Of a DNA stretch of 11,041 nt, positions 6,114 to 11,041 are shown piece by piece. The notes beneath the pieces are model-generated. The model was not told the origin of the DNA. It did not search any database and saw only the letters and a program-made list of their open reading frames with translations. Position 1 is the first letter of the stretch; every line of letters starts with the position of its first letter. Source of the stretch: Clostridia bacterium BRH_c25 (GTDB taxonomy: Bacteria; Bacillota_A; Clostridia; Lutisporales; Lutisporaceae). The position numbers were made by a program, and so were the translations under genes. The DNA is taken from positions 1-11,041 of the forward strand of contig LOES01000106.1 in assembly GCA_001515955.1 (NCBI GenBank), read 5' to 3'.

Positions 6114-7028
6114 GCCGCTTTCCATCAGTTCTATATATTCGCTTTTCAAAGCTCCCATTATTATCTCGTCATAGAATTTTCCGTCAATATAAGCCGATTG
6201 CCTTGTTCTTCCCTCATTCCGGAAACCACACTTGAGATAGCACTTGACCGCCCTCTCATTATATTCATATACCTTCAGGGTCACCCTGTATATATCAATT
6301 TTCATAAAAGCATATTCCAGAATTGTTTTAACTGCATCCTCGCCATAGCCTTTGCCCCAATAGTCCCTGTCTCCAATCCTTATACCCAGCTTGCAGCTTT
6401 TATCCTGCTCATTAAAATCATAAAGCTGTATTGTCCCTATCGGCGTTCCTTCTTTATTGTCTATCATAAGGTTCATTGGGTCATATCCAAAGCTTCTGGA
6501 CATATTGTACCTCAGTTTGTCTGAGGTTACTCTTGAATTGTTCCAGCCTGCAAGCTTGTTTAATTCAGTATCGTTGTACCACTTGTACAGAATATGGAAG
6601 TCACTTTCAACTCCCGGTCTCAAAGTCACTTTACTGCCTGACAGCGAAGTGACCTTAATGATTCTATTGTCTATAGACACAGATTTTAAAAAAGCAGGAA
6701 AAAATTTAAGCAGCTTATATGGCTTCTCCATATATTTCTTCCTGTTTTGCATCATATCGTCGTAATGCTTCCTGTTAAGCGTAATCTTTACAGTAATCTC
6801 ATCTTCTATTCCTTCCTTGACTATATTCCCATCGGTGCTGCGGAATACAGAAAACCGTCCGGAAACTATGCCCTCTTCCTTGATGATTATGCCAAAATTG
6901 CCCGAGCTGAACAGGAAGATATTCATGAGAAAGGGCTTCATAAAAGGATATCTTCTAAAAAAAAGAGTATACATGTCCGATACAGTATCGGAGAAGCTTT
7001 TCATATTTTCTGCTGAAATAGTACCCAT
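6108..7028 (-). CDS. GNAT N-acetyltransferase (RimJ/RimL type) with extra N-terminal domain
   Basis: Residues about 132-298 form a GNAT domain of the RimJ/RimL (Acetyltransf_3) kind. It starts VTLRPGVESDF, has the acetyl-CoA loop DYWGKGYGEDA (222-232), and the NERAVKCYLKCGF stretch (257-269) with the tyrosine commonly used as acid. Such enzymes transfer acetyl from acetyl-CoA to an amine on a protein, antibiotic or small molecule; the substrate is not predictable here. Typical members are about 170-190 residues long. This one has 306, with about 125 additional N-terminal residues. That portion has a beta-rich part (45-85) and a basic helix-rich part (86-115), faintly like an SCP2 (sterol-carrier) fold, a weak inference. 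ATG 7028 is supported by AGGAG at 7038-7042 with a 9-base gap and by the promoter at 7073-7101. Confidence 0.85.
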   Translation of the reverse strand: MGTISAENMKSFSDTVSDMYTLFFRRYPFMKPFLMNIFLFSSGNFGIIIKEEGIVSGRFSVFRSTDGNIVKEGIEDEITVKITLNRKHYDDMMQNRKKYMEKPYKLLKFFPAFLKSVSIDNRIIKVTSLSGSKVTLRPGVESDFHILYKWYNDTELNKLAGWNNSRVTSDKLRYNMSRSFGYDPMNLMIDNKEGTPIGTIQLYDFNEQDKSCKLGIRIGDRDYWGKGYGEDAVKTILEYAFMKIDIYRVTLKVYEYNERAVKCYLKCGFRNEGRTRQSAYIDGKFYDEIIMGALKSEYIELMESGK

Positions 7029-7072
7029 ATATAATAACTCCTGTATATATACTATGACTTATAGATAAGAAC

Positions 7073-7101
7073 ATTATAGCATAAAAATATAATAATGCGA
7101 A
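7073..7101 (-). promoter_or_regulatory. Extended -10 promoter of the acetyltransferase gene
   Basis: On the minus strand there is a perfect TATAAT (7073-7078) preceded by TGC, an extended -10. A TTCGCA -35 (7096-7101, four of six matches) lies 17 bases further upstream. The -35 and most of the spacer lie inside the 13-bp terminal repeat (7088-7100) of the palindromic element. Transcription would start near 7066, leaving a leader of about 38 nt with the ribosome site. Confidence 0.6.
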
Positions 7102-7327
7102 GAGACGGGTAACACGGAACACACGGAAATTGCACGGAATCCCTACGGGATTACACGGTAACTTTTTATATACGTTATAGGTACATTAGTGAATTTCGCT
7201 ATTTACTGCATTATCGAGTATTACTTATGTTTTATAATATTTTCCCTTCCGTGTATTCCGTGGATTCCCGTGTTTTTCCGCAGGAAATCCGTGTTACCCG
7301 TTCCCGTTTCTTCGTCGCATTATTATA
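7088..7327. repeat. 240-bp imperfect palindromic (MITE-like) element
   Basis: The ends are perfect 13-bp inverted repeats, TATAATAATGCGA (7088-7100) and TCGCATTATTATA (7315-7327). Inside, both arms carry ACGGGTAACACGGA and further CACGGAA units (7104-7162, and in inverse orientation 7244-7302), separated by an AT-rich centre of about 80 bp (7163-7243). A perfect hairpin, AATCCC/GGGATT, lies at 7138-7152. There is no coding capacity and no clear target-site duplication. It fills the gap between two leftward genes: its right end stops one base short of the helicase stop codon (7329-7331). A non-autonomous mobile element is the likeliest reading; a structured RNA or bidirectional processing/termination signal is the alternative. 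Confidence 0.65.
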
Positions 7328-7328
7328 C

Positions 7329-9695
7329 TTATCTGTTCCAAAATTCTTCCAGTATCCAGCCAAGCTCTTCAGGACTTTTCACCCTATTATTATACAGCCA
7401 TTCCTTGGGAAACATGCTGGTATAGCGGCCGCTGCCAAATCTTCCATCTATGAGCAGCACCACTCCGCGGTCAGATTCCGATCTTATGACCCTTCCTGCT
7501 GCTTGCATCACCTTGTTCATCCCGGGATACATGTAAGCATATTCAAAGCCCATGCTGTTTTTTTTCATGAAGAAATCCATTATTATATCCCTTTCAAAGC
7601 AAACCTGGGGAAGTCCTACACCTACAACAACAGCCCCTATAAGTCTGTCTCCCACAAGGTCGATTCCCTCAGAGAATATACCTCCCATAACAACGAAGCC
7701 CACAAGGCCTTTTTTAGAATGCTGCTGAAAGTTTTGAAGAAAGCTCTCCCTTTCCTCCTCCTGCATGGCAGGCTGCTGCAGAATTGCTTCAACCCCGGGA
7801 TATTTTGCCGTAAAATTAGCATACACCTCATTCATATACTTATATGACGGGAAGAACACAAGATAGTTCCCCTTCCTGATCTCTACAGCCTTCTTGATAT
7901 AGTCTGCTATCTCCGAAAGGCTGTTCTCCCTATCCATGTACCTGGTAGACACATTATGGGCAATAGTCAAGCTCAGGTTGGAATTCTCGAAGGGTGAAGC
8001 CAGCTTCATGTTATAGTCCTGCTCACTGCCTCCTAGTATATCCTTGAAATAATGAAGCGGTGTGAGAGTAGCAGAGTAAAATATCGAAGCCTTCACTTTT
8101 CCTGTAATCTCCCCCAGAAGCTTTGAGGGGTCGAGACAGAAAAGCTTGAGCTTCACATCGCTCCCCGATAGCTCAACATATGTTATATACCTTTCATCGA
8201 ATATTTCATATATCCTTAAGAATGCTGTTGCTTCAAAATAAAGCTCCAGTATATCCCGGTGCCCTTCCGAGCCATGGTTCGAAGCCAGCCATTCATCTCC
8301 CTGGCTGATAAAATCCTTAAGTGCCGGATACAACTCCTTAAGCTCCTCTTTTGCTATGCAGCAGCTTTTGCCTTCACTTTTCTTTTTTATAGCCAGCATT
8401 ACCGAATTGATTCTGCCTGCAGCCTTTGATATAAAAGGTGCGATCCCTTTCATCAACCGCTTTGCTTCAAGGAAGGGCTTCTTGTGGAGCTCTGCAGAAA
8501 ACATTTCCCGGGCGCGATCCACAAGATTATGGGCTTCATCTATAAGGAGCACATAATTACTTTCCTTCTCTGCAAAAAATCTTTTAAGGCTTGCCCTGGG
8601 GTCAAAAACATAATTATAGTCGCATATAATGCAATCCATCCAATTGGATAAGTCCAATGAAAGCTCAAAAGGACACACCTCATGCTTTCTTGCATACGCT
8701 TCCACAGTTTCTCTTGTTATTATTCCCTCCTGTGTGAACACTTCTTTCAGCACAGCATTTACCTTATCGAAATAACCCTTTGCATATTCGCAGTATTCAG
8801 GATTGCAGTTTGATTCCTCCTTGAAGCATATTTTATCCTTGGCCGTAAGCACAATGGTTTTGAGGCGCAGCCCTTTCTCCCACATCCTGTAAACAGCATC
8901 CAAAGCAACCTGTCTTGTTATGGTTTTTGCAGTCAGATAGAATATTCTTTCTGTATTCCCTTCTCCCAGTGCCTTAATGGCAGGAAAAAGTGCGGAAATT
9001 GTCTTTCCTGTTCCTGTTGGAGCCTGTATGAAAATCCTCTTTGAGGCGGCTATTGTCTTATATACTGCTACTGCGAGCTTTCTTTGATTCTTACGGTATT
9101 CGTTGTATGGAAAGTCCAGCTTTTTGATAGTGCCGTCCCTCAGTTCGCTCCATTCATGCATTTCATAAGCCCAACTGCAATACTTATCCAGTATCCCCAT
9201 AAAGTGCTCCTCAAGCTCTTCAATTACCGCGGGCTTAACAAACACCTTCTGTTCTCCGCTGTCTGTATTGTAGTAAGTCAGCTGAATGCCGGCCACCTTT
9301 GCTTCATGTTCACATGCGTACATATAGGCATAGCATTTTACCTGAGCCCAATGCACAGGATAAGTATCCTCAGTTATGTGCTCCAAGGGGCTCAGGGTGG
9401 TCTTTATTTCCTCCAGTATAATGTCCTGGCTTCTTTCGATAAGTCCGTCTATTCTTCCGGATATTATAAAGGCAAGGTCATTGCAGCTTACTGTCCTGGA
9501 TATGCTTACTTCCTTATGATAGCTTTCTCCGCCATCTGCTGCCTTATCCTTTCTCAAGCCTTGGATTTTTTGATGCAGCCTGGCTCCTTCAAGGGCTCTG
9601 CTCATTCCGAAAAATCTCGAATCCAGGTCCCCTGAGCGGTAAGCGTACTCCACCAGATCCCTTACCGATATTCTTATTTCCTTTTTTTCAGTCAT
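7329..9695 (-). CDS. XPD/DinG-family Fe-S DNA helicase fused to an N-terminal RecB/Cas4-like nuclease domain
   Basis: The protein has 788 residues. Residues about 10-175 form a PD-(D/E)XK nuclease of RecB/Cas4 kind: H41, GRID with D83, the E96-x-K98 pair and Q118xxxY122. All expected active-site residues are present. Residues about 195-788 are a superfamily 2 helicase of the DinG/XPD (Rad3) branch: a Q-motif-like YRKNQ (200-204), Walker A APTGTGKT (225-232), four iron-sulfur cysteines (C290, C297, C302, C341), DEAH (386-389), SAT (541-543), motif V GGIFSEGIDL (671-680) and motif VI QAAGRVIRS (731-739). It is expected to unwind and possibly cut DNA 5'-to-3' in repair or replication (family knowledge). 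The ATG at 9695 has AAAGG at 9706-9710, 10 bases away. Long palindromic elements lie on both sides of the gene. No Cas, restriction or toxin gene accompanies it. Confidence 0.92.
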   Translation of the reverse strand: MTEKKEIRISVRDLVEYAYRSGDLDSRFFGMSRALEGARLHQKIQGLRKDKAADGGESYHKEVSISRTVSCNDLAFIISGRIDGLIERSQDIILEEIKTTLSPLEHITEDTYPVHWAQVKCYAYMYACEHEAKVAGIQLTYYNTDSGEQKVFVKPAVIEELEEHFMGILDKYCSWAYEMHEWSELRDGTIKKLDFPYNEYRKNQRKLAVAVYKTIAASKRIFIQAPTGTGKTISALFPAIKALGEGNTERIFYLTAKTITRQVALDAVYRMWEKGLRLKTIVLTAKDKICFKEESNCNPEYCEYAKGYFDKVNAVLKEVFTQEGIITRETVEAYARKHEVCPFELSLDLSNWMDCIICDYNYVFDPRASLKRFFAEKESNYVLLIDEAHNLVDRAREMFSAELHKKPFLEAKRLMKGIAPFISKAAGRINSVMLAIKKKSEGKSCCIAKEELKELYPALKDFISQGDEWLASNHGSEGHRDILELYFEATAFLRIYEIFDERYITYVELSGSDVKLKLFCLDPSKLLGEITGKVKASIFYSATLTPLHYFKDILGGSEQDYNMKLASPFENSNLSLTIAHNVSTRYMDRENSLSEIADYIKKAVEIRKGNYLVFFPSYKYMNEVYANFTAKYPGVEAILQQPAMQEEERESFLQNFQQHSKKGLVGFVVMGGIFSEGIDLVGDRLIGAVVVGVGLPQVCFERDIIMDFFMKKNSMGFEYAYMYPGMNKVMQAAGRVIRSESDRGVVLLIDGRFGSGRYTSMFPKEWLYNNRVKSPEELGWILEEFWNR

Positions 9696-9784
9696 ACAAC
9701 ATCAGCCTTTACAATTAATAATATACCCTAATGATACCAAAACCTGCCTGTATTTACTACAGATAATAAAGGAGCAGAATCTAT

Positions 9785-9999
9785 TGAGCAACCATGTCAT
9801 AGCCACATATGGGTATACAGAAATTGATGGCACTAGTTCATTTCGCCTAAGAAAATCCTAACGCCTTAAAATGGTCATCCTTGACCTTTAAGGCTTGCTC
9901 GGCGTCCTGCCTCGCATACGGATGTTTCTAAGGCTCCATTCACAAGAGCCATTAACAATTTCTGTATAAGCATACTTTGGCTATTGACATGGTTGCTCA
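9785..9999. repeat. 215-bp long imperfect palindrome (MITE-like or structured RNA)
   Basis: The ends are perfect 15-bp inverted repeats, TGAGCAACCATGTCA (9785-9799) and TGACATGGTTGCTCA (9985-9999). Pairing continues inward with TATACAGAAATTG (9814-9826) against CAATTTCTGTATA (9956-9968), ATGGC (9827-9831) against GCCAT (9948-9952), and GCCTAAGAAA-ATCC against GGATGTTTCTAAGGC. A strong internal hairpin, GCCTTAAA..GGTCA/TGACC..TTTAAGGC, lies at 9863-9894. The whole unit can fold into one long hairpin with a side branch. No ORF, no T-run and no clear target duplication is seen. It occupies most of the 355-bp gap between the GH18 and helicase genes; the rest of that gap holds only AT-rich sequence and the helicase ribosome site. 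Confidence 0.65.
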
Positions 10000-10050
10000 G
10001 CAGTTTGTCTTCAGAGTATACTACTATATTACCTATAGCAAAGTTCTTTA

Positions 10051-11041
10051 CTAATCAGCTGCCACACTATTTGCATTAGCCCATTGAGTATAATTCTGCT
10101 TCACCTTCAAGCTGTCCTGGAGCACGACCCAGATATCCTCTGATTCAAAGCCTTTTCTCCAGGAGGCGGCTCCTGCCAGGTCATATTTGTGAACCAGAGA
10201 GGTTTTCAGGTTTATGGACTTCTCATCCTCTATCCATATTTTATGTGTGACCTTGCCCACCTTATACTCGACATAGTGCTGGCCGCTTTCTTCATCCCAT
10301 ACGACTTCAGGCTTCCTTTCCGACAGTATCTTTTCCACCGAACCCATGGATACAGCCGAAGAAGACACCTTCACCTTACCGTTGACTGTTTCTTCCTTCC
10401 ATACCCTTGTGTAGAAAGGAAGCCCCAGAAGAACCTTTTCATTAGGCACCTGCTCAAGTATCCTTTTGAGATTGCTTTCAACCCATCCAAACTCTGCTAC
10501 CGACCCTGCCACAGGACTTGCTGCCCAATGCTGGTCATAAGCCATTACAGCAATATAATCCACTATTCCGGCCAAAGCCTCCCGGTCATAGCACATGGAC
10601 CAGTTCTCGCTTGCAGATCTGAAGGTTACATCTATGGAGACCACAAGTCCCTGTTCTTTTAATAGAGGCGTAAGCTCTCTCATGAATTGGGTAAGCATGT
10701 CTTTGTCCTTCAAGTATATATTTTCAAAATCTATATTGATTCCGTCAAGTCCATAAAGCTCCGCATATATCAGCAGCTGCTGATATATCTTCTCTCTTGT
10801 ATCTGTATTATTGAGAAATCCATGAGTGACCTCCGGGTCAGACCCGTTTCCTACAAGTGCCCACACTTTATAACCGTTATTGTGAGCCCATTTCACATAA
10901 CCATTATCAGCCTTGTTGACTACGGTTCCCTGCTTGTCCACTATATTGAACCAGGTAGGAGATACCACATCAAGACCATTAATGCTTTTCAGTCCCGAAA
11001 TATCAGGATTCTTACTTCCTACATATTCCCACGTCATATTT
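10051..11041 (-). CDS. Glycoside hydrolase family 18 protein, 5' end outside the window
   Basis: The visible 328 residues from the in-frame ATG at 11037 form a GH18 (chitinase-like) TIM barrel: the catalytic motif LDGINIDFEN with D98, D103 and the acid E105, then MAYD (165-168), GLPFYTRVW (205-213) and the barrel-closing ASWRKG (291-296). All catalytic residues are intact. The frame stays open to the window edge and the first visible residues (MTWEYVGSKN) look like the internal start of the barrel. The gene therefore probably continues upstream with N-terminal modules (SH3-like or copper-amine-oxidase-like ones are usual in clostridial relatives; family knowledge). Relatives such as YaaH/SleL hydrolyse N-acetylglucosamine bonds in spore cortex or cell wall peptidoglycan, so an extracellular or spore-coat role is likely. 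The stop lies 51 bp from the palindromic element. Confidence 0.85.
   Translation of the reverse strand, partial: NMTWEYVGSKNPDISGLKSINGLDVVSPTWFNIVDKQGTVVNKADNGYVKWAHNNGYKVWALVGNGSDPEVTHGFLNNTDTREKIYQQLLIYAELYGLDGINIDFENIYLKDKDMLTQFMRELTPLLKEQGLVVSIDVTFRSASENWSMCYDREALAGIVDYIAVMAYDQHWAASPVAGSVAEFGWVESNLKRILEQVPNEKVLLGLPFYTRVWKEETVNGKVKVSSSAVSMGSVEKILSERKPEVVWDEESGQHYVEYKVGKVTHKIWIEDEKSINLKTSLVHKYDLAGAASWRKGFESEDIWVVLQDSLKVKQNYTQWANANSVAAD

Noticed and set aside
7227..7847. Open frame of 206 codons on the plus strand
   Set aside because: It begins inside the palindromic element and runs antisense to the strongly supported helicase gene; its translation shows no domain and no ribosome site fits.
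9084..9635. Open frame of 183 codons on the plus strand
   Set aside because: It is antisense to the helicase-nuclease N-terminus, whose motifs are intact; the translation is low-complexity hydrophobic without a recognised domain.
9748..9762. Small hairpin CTGTA/TACAG upstream of the helicase gene
   Set aside because: A 5-bp stem in AT-rich DNA is expected by chance and has no supporting promoter or T-run.
10189..10662. Open frame of 157 codons on the plus strand
   Set aside because: It lies antisense to the GH18 gene, across catalytic-barrel coding sequence; its protein looks like reverse-strand shadow.

Overview
The window looks like chromosomal DNA from an AT-rich, probably spore-forming, anaerobic Clostridia (Ruminiclostridium/Acetivibrio-like). 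This is inferred from low GC, strong GGAGG-type ribosome sites, and the gene families seen: DUF2225, VanW/G5, an FtsA-like ATPase, a PflX-type radical SAM protein and a spore/cell-wall type GH18 hydrolase. I see no phage, plasmid, CRISPR, rRNA or tRNA genes.

Layout. Positions 1-242 are non-coding: hairpin-forming repeat DNA, a heptamer tandem repeat and a strong terminator. From about 243 to 4604 three genes read leftward, separated by gaps of 119-184 bp: a Zn-ribbon DUF2225 protein, a membrane-anchored VanW/G5 wall protein, and a long FtsA-like ATPase with a repeated C-terminal extension. A 270-bp divergent region (4605-4874) with two perfect stem-loops leads to two rightward genes, a radical SAM enzyme (4875-5771) and a 58-residue membrane-type protein (5905-6081). 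A shared terminator then meets three leftward genes: a GNAT acetyltransferase (6108-7028), a PD-(D/E)XK nuclease-XPD/DinG helicase fusion (7329-9695) and a GH18 hydrolase (10051 to beyond the right edge).

The two large gaps at the right are filled by two long, imperfectly palindromic elements of about 240 bp (7088-7327) and 215 bp (9785-9999), each with perfect 13-15 bp terminal inverted repeats. The first is related to the repeat DNA at the left edge; the two copies differ by a compensatory base-pair change in a hairpin, and the left end of the 240-bp element appears to supply the -35 box of the acetyltransferase promoter.

The genes do not form one obvious pathway. Cell-envelope functions (VanW/G5, FtsA-like, GH18) and DNA metabolism (helicase-nuclease) are mixed with orphan enzymes. 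I find no convincing new multi-gene system. The most notable signals are the two palindromic elements, the leader hairpins and shared motif in front of the two rightward genes, and the repeated extension on the FtsA-like protein.
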